From contig NZ_CP082362.1 in the NCBI RefSeq assembly GCF_020740535.1, positions 1,178,001 to 1,242,000 of the forward strand: a DNA stretch of 64,000 nucleotides. The letters are read 5' to 3'. A program made the position numbers and the translations under genes. This DNA is from Streptomyces profundus. GTDB lineage: Bacteria; Actinomycetota; Actinomycetes; Streptomycetales; Streptomycetaceae. This document shows, one piece after another, positions 10,553 through 20,394 of the stretch. The notes beneath the pieces were generated by a model. The model was not told the DNA's origin. It saw only the letters and a list, made by a program, of their open reading frames with translations, and did no database searches. Within the stretch, counting starts at the first letter, position 1. Each line of letters starts with the position of its first letter.

Positions 10553-12433
10553 CTACTCCTCCGGGTCGAAGGTGACGGGCAGGCCGGCGAACTCCGTTCC
10601 GGTCGGGGGCACCTGGAGCGCGGCCAGCGAGAACGCCATCACCTCGTTGAAGACCGGACCGCACACCTCGCTGCCGGTGTAGGCGCCCTCGGTGGGGTTC
10701 TGGACGGCGCAGTAGACGGTGACGCGGGGGGCGTCGGCCGGCGCGAACCCGGCGAAGGAGGAGGTGTAGCCCGAGTAGGCGCCGGTCTCCGGATCCACCC
10801 GGTTGGAGGTACCCGTCTTCCCGGCCACCCGATAGCCGGGGATTCGGGCGGCGGAGCCGGTGCCCTCCTCGCTGGCCACCACCGTCTCCAGCATCCGGGA
10901 CAGCTGCTCGGCCGTCTCCTCGCCGACCACCCTGGTCCGCTCCGGCTCGGGGGCCGGCTCGAACTCGCCGTCCTCGCCGCTCCAGCCGCGCACCAGGGTG
11001 GGCGCGATCCGTTCGCCGCCGTTGGCGACCGTGGAGTAGACCGAGGCCGCCTGCACCGCGTTGACGGAGAGACCCTGGCCGAACGGGACGGTGTACTGCT
11101 GCGAGGCGTTCCAGTCGCCTGGCGGCGCGAGGATGCCCGCCGTCTCGCCCGGGAAGCCGAGCCCGGTCGGGCGGCCGAAGCCGAAGGCGTCCAGATACGA
11201 GTGGAGCACCTCGTTGGCCTCCGGCTGGGTCTCGCCCAGCTCCTCGGCGGCCAGGATGGTGCCGATGTTGCTGGAGTGGGCGAGCACGCCGGCGAGGGTG
11301 AGGTAGAGCGTCTCGTGCTCCTCGTGGTCGGCGAAGCTCCGGTCGGCGCGCGGCAGGCGGTTGGGCACCGTGACATGGGTGTCGGTGGCCGCGGCCTCCT
11401 CCTCCAGCACGGCGGCCATGGTGATCAGCTTGCTGGTCGAGCCCGGCTCGAAGGCGTCCTGGAGCGCCGGGTTGCCGAGCGCGTCGGGGTTGGCGCTCGC
11501 CACGTCGTTGGGGTCGTAGCCCGGGCTGTTGGCCAGCGCCAGGATCTCGCCCGTGGTGGTCTCCTGGACGACCACATAGCCGCCGTCCGCCTCGGACCGC
11601 GCCACCTGCTGGGCGATGGCGTTCTGCGCGGCCCACTGGATGTCGCGGTCCAGCGTCAACTCGATGTCGGAGCCGGGCACCGGCGGCTGCTCCCGCTCGC
11701 CGGCCGTGGGCACCCGCCGGCCACCCGACTGCGCGTAGGTGACGAGTCCGTCCTCGCCGGCGAGAGCCGCGTTGAGCTGCGCCTCAAGACCGCCGGCGCC
11801 CTCCCCCTCGCTGTTGACGAAGCCGAGCACGGCGGCGGCCAGATCCTCGTTGGGATAGACCCGTTTGGCGGTCTCGGTGGCGAAGACGCCGGAGAGCACC
11901 TGATCGCCCGTGCCCTTGCTGGCCTGTTCGGCGAGGGTGCCGCGCAGATCGCGGATCTGCCGCCAGGTCTGCGGGGTCTGCGCCCTGGCCAGCACCGCGT
12001 AGCGGCTGTCCTGGTCGTCGAGCAGATCGGCGAGCTCGGCCTCGTCGCGGCCCAGGATCGGCGCCAGCAGGGCGGCGGCCTGCTCGGGCGCGTCCGGCAC
12101 CCCCGACTCCGCCTCGCTGAAGAGCAGCGGGTCGGCCGTGATGTCGTACGCGTCCACGGTGGTGGCCAGCGAGGTGCCCGAACGGTCCGTGATGTCGCCG
12201 CGTTCGGCGGCCAGCGGCACCGTCACATAGCGGTTGAGCGCGGCCTGCTCGGTGTAGGTGGCGGCGCCCACGGCCTGCACCTGGACGAGGCGGACCGCGA
12301 AGGCCAGCATGACCAGGGTCAGGCCGAGGCCCACCAGCCGCAGCCGGGGGCGCGGGTTGGCCAGCGGCAGCCCGCCGGAGCCGCCGCGCTCAGCGCGCCC
12401 CCGCCGTGGCCGTGGTGGTCTGGGGGAACTCAT
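10553..12433 (-). CDS. ftsI: Septal transpeptidase FtsI (class B PBP)
   Basis: FtsI (PBP3) cross-links septal peptidoglycan with FtsW. The 626-residue protein has a basic N-terminus, one membrane anchor at about 32-52, the PBP dimerisation domain, and a complete transpeptidase domain: active-site Ser332 in STSK (332-335), SSN at 387-389 and KTGT at 539-542. It lies 75 bp after ftsL and 174 bp before murE. All catalytic motifs are intact. Confidence 0.97.
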   Translation of the reverse strand: MSSPRPPRPRRGRAERGGSGGLPLANPRPRLRLVGLGLTLVMLAFAVRLVQVQAVGAATYTEQAALNRYVTVPLAAERGDITDRSGTSLATTVDAYDITADPLLFSEAESGVPDAPEQAAALLAPILGRDEAELADLLDDQDSRYAVLARAQTPQTWRQIRDLRGTLAEQASKGTGDQVLSGVFATETAKRVYPNEDLAAAVLGFVNSEGEGAGGLEAQLNAALAGEDGLVTYAQSGGRRVPTAGEREQPPVPGSDIELTLDRDIQWAAQNAIAQQVARSEADGGYVVVQETTTGEILALANSPGYDPNDVASANPDALGNPALQDAFEPGSTSKLITMAAVLEEEAAATDTHVTVPNRLPRADRSFADHEEHETLYLTLAGVLAHSSNIGTILAAEELGETQPEANEVLHSYLDAFGFGRPTGLGFPGETAGILAPPGDWNASQQYTVPFGQGLSVNAVQAASVYSTVANGGERIAPTLVRGWSGEDGEFEPAPEPERTRVVGEETAEQLSRMLETVVASEEGTGSAARIPGYRVAGKTGTSNRVDPETGAYSGYTSSFAGFAPADAPRVTVYCAVQNPTEGAYTGSEVCGPVFNEVMAFSLAALQVPPTGTEFAGLPVTFDPEE

Positions 12434-12508
12434 GGCACCTCCCCTTCGGTGGATGGTCCCTGACGGCCGCCGCCGGCGTGGACGAACGGGCCGACGTCCT
12501 GGCGTGGT

Positions 12509-13165
12509 TCACGGGGTCTGTCCTTCGGCGGGCGCGGTGGCGGGCGCGTCCGCCGGGCTGGTGGCACCGGGCGTCGGCTCGACCGGTGCCGGCGCGTCGT
12601 CGTCGGGGTCGGGGTCGGGGTCGGCGGCAGGGGCCTCGGGCGCCGGCTGCTCGGCGGGCGGCGCGGGAGCCAGGGGCTGGTCGGCCGACTCGGCCTGGGG
12701 GGCGATCGGCTCGCGCGGGAGCTCGTCGGCGGGCTCGGCCGGCTGCTCCGCCCCTTCCTCTCCTTCTCCCGCCGGTTCCTCCGGCTCCTCCGGCTCGGGC
12801 GCGGGGGCCGGGGAGTCGTCGCCCAGCACGGTCCCGTCGGGGCCGAGGAAGGCCGGCGGTCCGGCCGGGACCAGGCCCAGCTCCTCGGCGCGCTCGGCCA
12901 GCGCGCCCGGCGCCGAGTGGCCGTCGACCTCGGCCTGGAGCCGCTGCTGTTCGTCGGTCAGCTCCTGCGTCTCACGGCGCAGTTCGCTCAGCTCGAACGA
13001 GCCCTGGTTCAGGGAGGCGTTGAGGATCAGCAGCGCCAGCATGCCGGCGCCCAGCAGCACCACGACCAGCAGCACGAACGGGGTGCGGGCGGCCGTGGCG
13101 GCCTGCCCGGGGGCCAGCCCGGCGATCCGGGCCAACCGGGTCTGAGGTCCCGCGCGCCGGCTCAT
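12509..13165 (-). CDS. ftsL: Cell division protein FtsL-like, long acidic tail
   Basis: The position between rsmH and ftsI and the topology identify FtsL, which forms a coiled coil with DivIC to activate FtsW/FtsI. The 218-residue product has a membrane segment at about 29-50 and a heptad-type helix at about 56-82 ([20 protein letters not shown]). From about residue 118 to the end it is a Pro/Glu/Asp/Ala-rich tail of roughly 100 residues that follows the helix. The ATG at 13165 overlaps the rsmH stop (ATGA). Sequence similarity in this family is always low, so the name rests on position and topology. Confidence 0.88.
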   Translation of the reverse strand: MSRRAGPQTRLARIAGLAPGQAATAARTPFVLLVVVLLGAGMLALLILNASLNQGSFELSELRRETQELTDEQQRLQAEVDGHSAPGALAERAEELGLVPAGPPAFLGPDGTVLGDDSPAPAPEPEEPEEPAGEGEEGAEQPAEPADELPREPIAPQAESADQPLAPAPPAEQPAPEAPAADPDPDPDDDAPAPVEPTPGATSPADAPATAPAEGQTP

Positions 13166-14136
13166 CCGGCCTCCCGGACGCGCTCGGCGGCGCGCAGCCG
13201 CGCGGGCGCGGCGCGCCGGTTCGCCTGGACCTCCTCTTCGGACGCCTGTTCGGCGCCTCGGGTGAGCAGCCGCAGCCGGGGCTGGTACTGCTCCGGGATC
13301 ACCGGCAGTTCGGGGGGCGCCGTATGCGCGGCGCCGGCCGCCAGGACCCGCTTCACCAGCCGGTCCTCCAGCGAGTGGTAGGAGAGGACGGCGATCCGGC
13401 CACCGACGGCGAGCGCGTCGACGGCGGCCGGCATGGCCCGTTCCAGCACCGTCAGCTCGCCGTTGACCTCGATGCGCAGCGCCTGGAAGGTGCGCTTGGC
13501 CGGGTTGCCGCCGGTGCGCTTGGCCGCCTGTGGGAGCGCCTCCCTGATGAGGGCGACCAGCTCGGCGCTGGTGGTGAAGGGGGCGTTCGCCCGGCGCCGC
13601 ACCACCGCCTCGACGATCTTGCGGGCGAACTTCTCCTCGCCGTAGGCGCGCAGCACCCGCACCAGCTCGCCCGGCGGGTAGGTGTTGAGCACATCGGCGG
13701 CGCTGGGGCCGCCGGTCTGGTCCATCCGCATGTCCAGCGGGGCGTCCCTGGCGTAGGAGAACCCGCGCTCGTCCTCGTCCAACTGCATCGAGGAGACGCC
13801 GAGGTCGAAGAGGACGCCGGCGACTCCCGGCACCCCCAGCCGGGCCAGCACATCGGGCAGTTCGTCGTAGACGGCGGGCACCAGGGTGGCGCGGTCGCCG
13901 AAGCGGGCCAGCCGCTCGCCGGCCAGGCGGAGCGCCTGCGGGTCGCGGTCCAGGCCGATCAGTCGGGCGCTCGGGAAGCCGTCCAACAGCGCCTCGCTGT
14001 GGCCGCCGAGGCCGAGGGTGCAGTCCACCACCACGGCCCCCGGGGCACCCAGCGCCGGGCCCAGCAGCTCCAGACAGCGGTGAAGCATCACGGGGCTGTG
14101 CCGGACTTCCGGCGGCCGGTCGTTGCTGGTCGTCAT
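13162..14136 (-). CDS. rsmH: 16S rRNA m4C1402 methyltransferase RsmH
   Basis: RsmH (MraW) N4-methylates C1402 of 16S rRNA using SAM. The 324-residue protein begins [25 protein letters not shown] and has the SAM motif [41 protein letters not shown], and [12 protein letters not shown] plus [11 protein letters not shown] near the C-terminus. ATG 14136 is chosen (GGAAGG just upstream); an in-frame GTG at 14157 and a longer open frame are alternatives. It is the first dcw gene here. No mraZ is seen upstream; instead a divergent carbonic anhydrase gene follows. Confidence 0.95.
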   Translation of the reverse strand: MTTSNDRPPEVRHSPVMLHRCLELLGPALGAPGAVVVDCTLGLGGHSEALLDGFPSARLIGLDRDPQALRLAGERLARFGDRATLVPAVYDELPDVLARLGVPGVAGVLFDLGVSSMQLDEDERGFSYARDAPLDMRMDQTGGPSAADVLNTYPPGELVRVLRAYGEEKFARKIVEAVVRRRANAPFTTSAELVALIREALPQAAKRTGGNPAKRTFQALRIEVNGELTVLERAMPAAVDALAVGGRIAVLSYHSLEDRLVKRVLAAGAAHTAPPELPVIPEQYQPRLRLLTRGAEQASEEEVQANRRAAPARLRAAERVREAG

Positions 14137-14300
14137 GCGCCTTCCGAAGGGGATCACGCGCCGTGTTCGAAGGGAGGTTCCGAGGGGAGGTGCGGCATGT
14201 GGCGGGCGATGACGGCGGCCTGCTCGCACGCCTCCCCGTGCGCGTCACACTAGCCCACCTGTTTCCCCGGTCAATCACTGAGGTTGATCGGGTGCGGCGT

Positions 14301-14325
14301 TTCGCCGTTTCGCCGAAACGGCGAA
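14301..14325. repeat. Perfect 25-bp palindrome in rsmH/carbonic anhydrase gap
   Basis: Two 12-bp arms (TTCGCCGTTTCG at 14301-14312 and its exact complement at 14314-14325) flank a single C. No T-run follows on either side, and the site lies between two divergent genes, so an operator for the dcw operon and/or the carbonic anhydrase gene is more likely than a terminator. Confidence 0.6.
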
Positions 14326-14422
14326 CGTCACGTCGGCGAGGGGCCCGCCGAACGAGGCGCTGTGAGCCGCATCACCCCTGTTCCGGGCGTTCGCCCGCGA
14401 TGCTCGTACTACCGTCGCGCGT

Positions 14423-14938
14423 ATGTCGAAGACGGTCACAGACGAGTTGGTCAACGCCAATCTGCGCTATGCGCAGGACTTCACCGATCCCGGGATGAAC
14501 GCCCGCCCCGTGCGCAAGGTCGCGATCGTCGCGTGCATGGACGCGAGGCTCGACCTGCACGCCGCGCTTGGCCTGGACCTGGGCGACTGTCATACCATCC
14601 GTAACGCGGGTGGAGTGGTGACGGACGACATCATCCGATCGCTGACGATCAGTCAGCGCGCGCTGGGCACGAGCTCCGTGGTGCTGATCCACCACACCAA
14701 CTGCGGACTCCAGGAACTGACCGAGGACTTCCGGCAGCAGCTGGAGCGGGAGGTCGGGCAGAAGCCCAGCTGGGCCGTGGAGTCCTTCACCGACCTCGAC
14801 CAGGACGTGCGGCAGTCGATGGCCCGTGTGCGGACATCGCCTTTCCTCCTCCACACTGATGACGTACGCGGTTTCGTGTTCGAAGTGACAACCGGTCTCC
14901 TGCGGGAGATCGACCCGTCCGGCGCCTCCAGCCGGTGA
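14423..14938 (+). CDS. Beta-class carbonic anhydrase
   Basis: It interconverts CO2 and bicarbonate. The 171-residue protein carries the zinc motif of beta carbonic anhydrases: Cys38-x-Asp40-x-Arg42 (CMDAR) and His91-x-x-Cys94 (HTNC), with GLDLGDCHTIRNAGG between. It resembles the short clade containing mycobacterial Rv1284. No Shine-Dalgarno precedes the ATG; TACCGT at 14410-14415 ends 7 nt before it, so transcription probably begins at the start codon. The gene stands alone, divergent from the dcw operon. Confidence 0.92.
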   Translation: MSKTVTDELVNANLRYAQDFTDPGMNARPVRKVAIVACMDARLDLHAALGLDLGDCHTIRNAGGVVTDDIIRSLTISQRALGTSSVVLIHHTNCGLQELTEDFRQQLEREVGQKPSWAVESFTDLDQDVRQSMARVRTSPFLLHTDDVRGFVFEVTTGLLREIDPSGASSR

Positions 14939-15077
14939 GCCGCGCGTGCCCGCCTTCGGACGGCGGTCGCGCGGGTGAACGCCGAGGTCGGCAGGGGGTC
15001 GGCGGGTGGATGAGAAGTCCCCTCCGGGGGCGCCGGTGCCTCGGACCGGGGCATGGACAAGGGTGGAGGATGGCCGG

Positions 15078-16070
15078 TTGACGACCTATGAGGACCATTC
15101 GAAGGTCACCGATCTGAGCGCCACGACGGAGCAGGTGCGCCGTGCCGTGGAGAGCGTGATCGAGGGCAAGCCGGAGGTGGTCCAGCTGTCCCTCACGGTG
15201 TTGCTCGCCGGAGGGCACCTGCTGCTGGAGGACGTGCCGGGGGTGGGCAAGACCATGCTGGCGAAGGCGCTGGCCCGGTCGATCGACTGCTCGGTGCAAC
15301 GCATCCAGTTCACCCCCGACATGCTGCCGTCGGACATCACCGGCGTGAGCGTCTTCGACCAGACGCGCAAGGAGTTCGAGTTCAAGCCGGGCGCCATCTT
15401 CGCGCAGATCGTGATCGGCGACGAGATCAACCGCGCCTCGCCCAAGACCCAGTCGGCGCTGCTGGAGTCCATGGAGGAGCGCCAGGTCACCGCCGACGGG
15501 CACACCTACGAACTGCCCGAGCCCTTCATGGTGATCGCCACCCAGAACCCGGTGGAGATGGAGGGCACCTATCCGCTGCCCGAGGCGCAGCGGGACCGTT
15601 TCATGGCGCGTGTATCCGTCGGCTATCCGAGCCCGGAGGCCGAGGTGCGGATGCTGGAGCACCAGGCGGGCGGCCCGCGGATCGACGCGCTGCGCCCGGC
15701 CGCCCACGCGGACGAGATCCTCAAACTGATCGAGACGGTGCGGCAGGTGCATGTCTCGGACCCGGTGCGGCGCTACGCCGTCGACCTGGCCGTGGCCACC
15801 CGCAACCACCCCGAGCTGCGGCTCGGCGCCTCGCCGCGTGCCACGCTGCACCTGCTCCAGGCCGCCAAGTCGGCGGCGGCGCTGGCCGGGCGTGGCTTCG
15901 TGCTCCCCGACGACGTACAGCGACTGGCCATCCCGGTGCTGGCCCACCGGCTGCTGCCCAGCCCTCAGGCCCAGTTCAACCGGCGGAGCACGGAGCAGCT
16001 GGTGGCGGACATCCTGCGGCAGACCCCGATGCCCGACCCCTACGGCGCCCAGCGGCCCCGGGGCTACTGA
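15078..16070 (+). CDS. MoxR-family AAA+ ATPase
   Basis: MoxR ATPases act as chaperone-like partners of neighbouring DUF58/VWA proteins. The product has Walker A GVGKTMLAKAL, Walker B VIGDEINRASPKTQSALLE, sensor ATQNPVEMEGTYPLPEAQRDRF and a C-terminal lid. I chose TTG 15078 because GGAGGA lies 7 nt upstream and the protein then starts MTTYEDHSKVTDL like homologues; GTG 15006 in the same frame would add 24 poorly conserved residues. The stop overlaps the next ATG by one base, beginning a three-gene operon. Confidence 0.92.
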   Translation: MTTYEDHSKVTDLSATTEQVRRAVESVIEGKPEVVQLSLTVLLAGGHLLLEDVPGVGKTMLAKALARSIDCSVQRIQFTPDMLPSDITGVSVFDQTRKEFEFKPGAIFAQIVIGDEINRASPKTQSALLESMEERQVTADGHTYELPEPFMVIATQNPVEMEGTYPLPEAQRDRFMARVSVGYPSPEAEVRMLEHQAGGPRIDALRPAAHADEILKLIETVRQVHVSDPVRRYAVDLAVATRNHPELRLGASPRATLHLLQAAKSAAALAGRGFVLPDDVQRLAIPVLAHRLLPSPQAQFNRRSTEQLVADILRQTPMPDPYGAQRPRGY

Positions 16071-17386
16071 TGGCCGCCTCCTGGCCCGGCGCAGGTGCCG
16101 GGACGCCGGTGAGCCAGGACGCGGAGGAGCGGGGCCCGCTGCGGGCCGCGTTCGCCGGGCTGACGACGCGCGGGCGTTCGTTTCTGGCCGCCGGCGTGGC
16201 GTCGGCGGCCTGTGCCTATGTCCTGGGCCAGCCCGACCTGTTGCGGGTCGGCGCGCTGCTGTACCTGCTGCCGGTGATCGCCGTGCTGACGCTGTACCGC
16301 ACCAGGGGCCGGGTGACGGCGACGCGCTGGCTGGAGCCCACCCGGGTGCCGGCCGGGCAGGAGTGCCGGGTGTATCTGCGGATGGAGAACACCACCCGGA
16401 CGCCCAGCGGGGTGCTGATGCTCCAGGACCGGGTGCCCTACGTGCTGGGGCCCCGGCCGCGTTTCGTGCTCGACCGGATCGAGCCGGGTGGGCGGCGCGA
16501 GGTCAGCTACCGGGTCCGCTCCCAGCTGCGGGGCGTCTATCCGCTGGGGCCGCTCCAGCTGCGGCTGGCCGACCCGTTCGGCATGGTCGAACTGACCAGA
16601 TCGTTCCGGGCCCACGACACCATGACCGTGCTGCCCGCCATCGAGCCGTTGCCGCAGGTGCGGCTCGGCGGCGGCGCCCGGGGGGCGGGCGCGGGGCGCC
16701 GGCAGGCGTTGGCCCTGGCCGGCGAGGACGATCTGATCCCGCGCGCCTACCGGCACGGCGACGATGTGCGCCGGGTGCACTGGCGGTCCACCGCGCACCG
16801 TGGCGCCCTGATGGTGCGCCGCGAGGAGTCCCCGCACCAGGCACGGTGCACGGTGCTGCTGGACACCAGACGCGCGGGCTATGTGCTGGGCGGCACGTCG
16901 GCCCCGTTCGAGCGGACCGTGTCGGCCGCCGCCTCCGTCATCTCCCATCTGGCGCAACAGAACTACGAGGTCACGCTGTTGACGGACACCGGCGCCCAGC
17001 TGCCCCCGCCGGGCGGCGGTGGGGACGCGATGGAGCTGGCCGCGCGGCTGATGGACTTCCTCGCGGTGGTGGACCACTCCGACGAGCCGGGCTTCGAACG
17101 GGCGCTGGCCGCGCCGCGCGGTGCCGATCCCGAACTGCTGCTCGCCTTCCTCGGCTCGGTCGACGCCGGCTCGGCCGCGCTGCTGGGCAGGATGCGGCAG
17201 CGGTCCACCGGCGGCGTGGCCCTCGTCGCGGCCGGCCAACTGGATCCGGCGATCGAGAACGAACGGCTGGCGGCGCTGCGGCGGGCCGGCTGGATCGCGC
17301 TCGCCCAGCACCCGGGTGTGCCGCTGGCCTCCCTCTGGGAGCAGGCGGCGGGCGAACTGTCGAGCACGGGCGGAGGGCGAGCGTGA
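16070..17386 (+). CDS. DUF58 domain protein, MoxR partner
   Basis: A 438-residue membrane-anchored protein of the DUF58 family, members of which travel with MoxR ATPases and transglutaminase-like proteins. Two hydrophobic segments lie at about 38-85. The DUF58 core is in the second half: RAYRHGDDVRRVHWRSTAHRGALMVRREE, followed by a region that could form a VWA-like fold. The start ATG overlaps the moxR stop; the stop overlaps the next start (GTGA). Molecular function of the family is not settled. Confidence 0.88.
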   Translation: MAASWPGAGAGTPVSQDAEERGPLRAAFAGLTTRGRSFLAAGVASAACAYVLGQPDLLRVGALLYLLPVIAVLTLYRTRGRVTATRWLEPTRVPAGQECRVYLRMENTTRTPSGVLMLQDRVPYVLGPRPRFVLDRIEPGGRREVSYRVRSQLRGVYPLGPLQLRLADPFGMVELTRSFRAHDTMTVLPAIEPLPQVRLGGGARGAGAGRRQALALAGEDDLIPRAYRHGDDVRRVHWRSTAHRGALMVRREESPHQARCTVLLDTRRAGYVLGGTSAPFERTVSAAASVISHLAQQNYEVTLLTDTGAQLPPPGGGGDAMELAARLMDFLAVVDHSDEPGFERALAAPRGADPELLLAFLGSVDAGSAALLGRMRQRSTGGVALVAAGQLDPAIENERLAALRRAGWIALAQHPGVPLASLWEQAAGELSSTGGGRA

Positions 17387-19689
17387 CCGGCACCCCCGGA
17401 TACGGCGACATCAGGACGACCGCCGCGGCCTGGCTGGCCACCCTGCTGGCCGCCGCCTCGCTGCTGCCGCTGGTCGACGACAGCGACTGGCTGCTCCAGG
17501 CCGGGCTGCTACTGGCGGTGGTGTCGGGGGCCGGCGTCCTGCTGCGGCTGACGCGGCTCCCCGCCGGCCTGATCGCGCTCTGCCAACTCCTGCTGAGCCT
17601 GGTGCTGCTCACCGCCGCCACGGCCAGCGAGTACGCGGTGGCCGGCTTTCTGCCGTCGCCCGCCGTGTTCGACCGGTTCGGGCAGCTGATCAGCATCGGA
17701 GCGGACGACATAGGCCGCTACTCCACCCCGGCGCCGGCCACCACCGGCATCCGGCTGATGGTGATCGGCGGGGTGCTGCTGATCGGCCTGCTGGTCGACC
17801 TGCTCTCCGGCGCGCTCCGCAACGCGGCGGCGGCCGGGCTGCCGCTGCTGGCGCTGTACTCGGTCGCGGCCGGCGTCGGCCAGGGCGCCGCCGGCTGGAG
17901 CTACTTCGGCCTGGCGGCGGCCGGCTATCTGCTGCTGCTCCTCAGCGAGGGCCGAGAACGGGTGACGCGGTGGGGCCTGTTCTTCGGCAGCCTCGGCGGC
18001 GGACGGTGGATGACCGCCAGGGACCACGCCCAGGCCGCCGGCCCCCGGCTGCGCAGCGGGCGGCGCATCGGCGCGGTGACCCTGGGCGTCGCGCTGCTGG
18101 CCCCGACGCTGCTCCCCACCCTGGACGAGGGCCTGCTGGATCTGAACGGGGACGGGGGCGCCAACAACGCCGCCGGCGTCGCCGTCAACCCGGTGGTGGC
18201 CCTCCAGGACCAGCTCAACCAGCCGCAGAACCTCGAACTGCTGAGCCACCGCACGGACTTCGCCACGCCCTCGGACATCTATCTGCGGCTGGTGGCGCTC
18301 GACCAGTTCAACGGGACCCAGTGGGCCTCGTCCGAGTGGCACGAGGACGACGCGCCCCCGGCGCCCTGGGCGGTGCCGGGGCTGTCGCCCGAGGTGGCGG
18401 TGGAGAGCGCGGTGACCGAGATAGAGGCGTCCGCCGCCTACGCCCAGCGGTCCCTGCCGGTGCCCTATCCGGCGATCTCGGTGCGGGCCGAGGGCGACTG
18501 GTCCTTCGACCGGGGCTCGCAGACCCTCGTCTCGCACAACTCCTCGCTGACCACCAGCGGCCTGCGCTACCGGGTCGAACACCTCGTGGTGACGCCGACC
18601 CGCGAACAGCTGGCCGGGGCGCCCGAGCCCCGCGAGGACTTCCAGGAGTACTACACCCGGGTGCCGGACACGCTGCCGCAGGAGGTCGCCGCGACCGCGG
18701 AGGAGGTCACGGCGGGAACCACCAACCACTACGAGCGGGCGGTGGCGCTCCAGGAGTGGTTCACCTCAAGCGGCGGCTTCCGCTACGACACCACGGTGGA
18801 GTCGGGCAGCGGCAACGACGCGATCGTCAACTTCCTCAATCAGAAGGAAGGTTTCTGTGTCCACTTCGCCTTCACCATGGCGTCGATGGCACGGACTCTT
18901 GGCATCCCGTCCCAGGTCGCGGTCGGGTTCACCCCCGGCAGGGCGACACCGGGCGGCTACTACCAGGTCGGGGCGCACAACGCGCACGCCTGGCCCGAGC
19001 TGTACTTCGAGGGTGTGGGCTGGGTCCGGTTCGAGCCGACGCCGGGACAGGGCAACGCGCCCGGCTACACCCTCCCCGAGCGGGTCGAGCCCGACGACGG
19101 GCCCACGCCCGAGCCGGAGCCTTCGGAACGCCCCGAGCCGACCGAACCCTCCCCCTCCCCCTCGCCCACCACCCCGGACCGCTGCGACCCGGCCGTCGAC
19201 GGGAACTGCGGCGACGAACCCGTCACGCCCGAGCAGGACCGGGACGAGGCCGGCTTCGCCTTCTGGCCGCTCGCCTGGGGCGGCGGCGGGCTGCTGCTGG
19301 CCCTGGTCCTCGCCGGCCCGCTGCTGTGGCGGGCCAGGCAACGGGCCCGGCGGCTGCGGCCGGACGCCGGCCCGCTCGGCGCCTGGCGCGAACTGACCGC
19401 CAGCGCCTGGGACTACGGCATCACGCCGGTGGCCAGCGAGACGCCCCGGCAGACGGCCGAACGGATCATCCGGGTCGCGAAGCTGCCCCCCGAGTCGGCG
19501 GCCGGCGTCCGGGAGTTGGCCACGGCGGTCGAGGCCGAGCTGTACGCGCCACCGGAGGACCGGGCACCGTCCTCGGCCGGCTACACCCCCCAGATCACGG
19601 CGGCCCGCACCGGCCTGGCCACCGACCTCCCCCTCCTCACCCGCCTCCGCGCCCGCCTCCTCCCCCGCTCCACGCCTGCCGGCGGCTAG
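17383..19689 (+). CDS. TgpA-type membrane transglutaminase-like protein
   Basis: A 768-residue protein with five to six N-terminal membrane helices, a large extracellular transglutaminase-like domain, a Pro/Glu/Ser linker, one further membrane helix (FWPLAWGGGGLLLALVLAG) and a cytoplasmic DUF4129-like tail. The catalytic Cys492 (EGFCVHFAF) and His535 (AHAWPEL) are present; the third position is Glu in RFEPTPG where the described TgpA has Asp. GTG 17383 overlaps the DUF58 stop and has GGAGGG upstream. The MoxR-DUF58-transglutaminase trio is a recurrent actinobacterial unit, probably acting on the cell envelope. Confidence 0.9.
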   Translation: MTGTPGYGDIRTTAAAWLATLLAAASLLPLVDDSDWLLQAGLLLAVVSGAGVLLRLTRLPAGLIALCQLLLSLVLLTAATASEYAVAGFLPSPAVFDRFGQLISIGADDIGRYSTPAPATTGIRLMVIGGVLLIGLLVDLLSGALRNAAAAGLPLLALYSVAAGVGQGAAGWSYFGLAAAGYLLLLLSEGRERVTRWGLFFGSLGGGRWMTARDHAQAAGPRLRSGRRIGAVTLGVALLAPTLLPTLDEGLLDLNGDGGANNAAGVAVNPVVALQDQLNQPQNLELLSHRTDFATPSDIYLRLVALDQFNGTQWASSEWHEDDAPPAPWAVPGLSPEVAVESAVTEIEASAAYAQRSLPVPYPAISVRAEGDWSFDRGSQTLVSHNSSLTTSGLRYRVEHLVVTPTREQLAGAPEPREDFQEYYTRVPDTLPQEVAATAEEVTAGTTNHYERAVALQEWFTSSGGFRYDTTVESGSGNDAIVNFLNQKEGFCVHFAFTMASMARTLGIPSQVAVGFTPGRATPGGYYQVGAHNAHAWPELYFEGVGWVRFEPTPGQGNAPGYTLPERVEPDDGPTPEPEPSERPEPTEPSPSPSPTTPDRCDPAVDGNCGDEPVTPEQDRDEAGFAFWPLAWGGGGLLLALVLAGPLLWRARQRARRLRPDAGPLGAWRELTASAWDYGITPVASETPRQTAERIIRVAKLPPESAAGVRELATAVEAELYAPPEDRAPSSAGYTPQITAARTGLATDLPLLTRLRARLLPRSTPAGG

Positions 19690-20394
19690 CGGACTCGGAA
19701 CTCCCCAGCCTTCGTCCGGGGGGTGCCCGGGGGAACTCCCGGACGCCAGGCCGGGGCAGCCGCTCGCTGGCCACGAAGAACCAACGACGCACCCCCGGGC
19801 CGCGCACCGGCGGTGCGCCAGGCCGAGGACCGGCCCGTTCCCGCCCGGGCGGCGTCCGGGCGGGGAGGGCTGTGCCGCCGGCGGCGGGCGCGGGCGCGAC
19901 ACGCCAGGCGGCGCGGTGCCCGACCCGGGCGGCGGTCCCGCCGTGGCGCGCCACGGCGAGGCCGGCGGGGGCTCCGGGGCACCCGCCCCTCGCCGCCCTG
20001 CCACCGCACGGCCCGGCACCGGCGTGGCACGGATGGCCTCGGCCCACCCGGCGGCGGGGCCAGCCCGCGTCAACGGCGAACGCCCCCGGGGGAAGCCGCC
20101 CCGCGCGGCGGTGGCGTGGCGCGCTGGGTCTCGGCCGGACCGGCCCGCGGGGCCCGGTGGCGTGCGCGGTTCGTGGATCTCCGGGCGGCGGCGCCAGTCG
20201 GGTGAACCGGCATGGCCGCCGGCGGCGGCGGTGTCCTCGCCGGAGACTCCGAGGCAAGGCGTCCGGCCGCCGGCGGAGCACCGTTCGGGGCATCTACTCC
20301 GAAGGAGTGAAGGCGTACGACATGGCGAGGGACCGCCCCTGCGAGGGCGGCCCCTGGTGTGGCGCGCTTCGGGAAGTGCCGGGTGGCCCGGCCG
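19690..20394. other. 705-bp convergent gap without a supported gene
   Basis: Very GC-rich sequence between the transglutaminase gene and the convergent DUF3040 gene. Open frames exist on both strands, as expected at this GC content, but their translations are Arg/Pro/Gly-rich, lack recognisable motifs and have no consistent start signal. The only structure I can support is the hairpin at 20329-20354. Confidence 0.6.
20329..20354 (-). terminator. Hairpin terminator after the DUF3040 gene
   Basis: On the minus strand GGGGCCGCCC pairs fully with GGGCGGTCCC (one G-U) around a 6-nt loop. It starts 40 nt after the stop at 20395. There is no U-run, as is common for streptomycete terminators. The plus-strand RNA would have a mismatch instead of the wobble, supporting minus-strand use. 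Confidence 0.6.
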
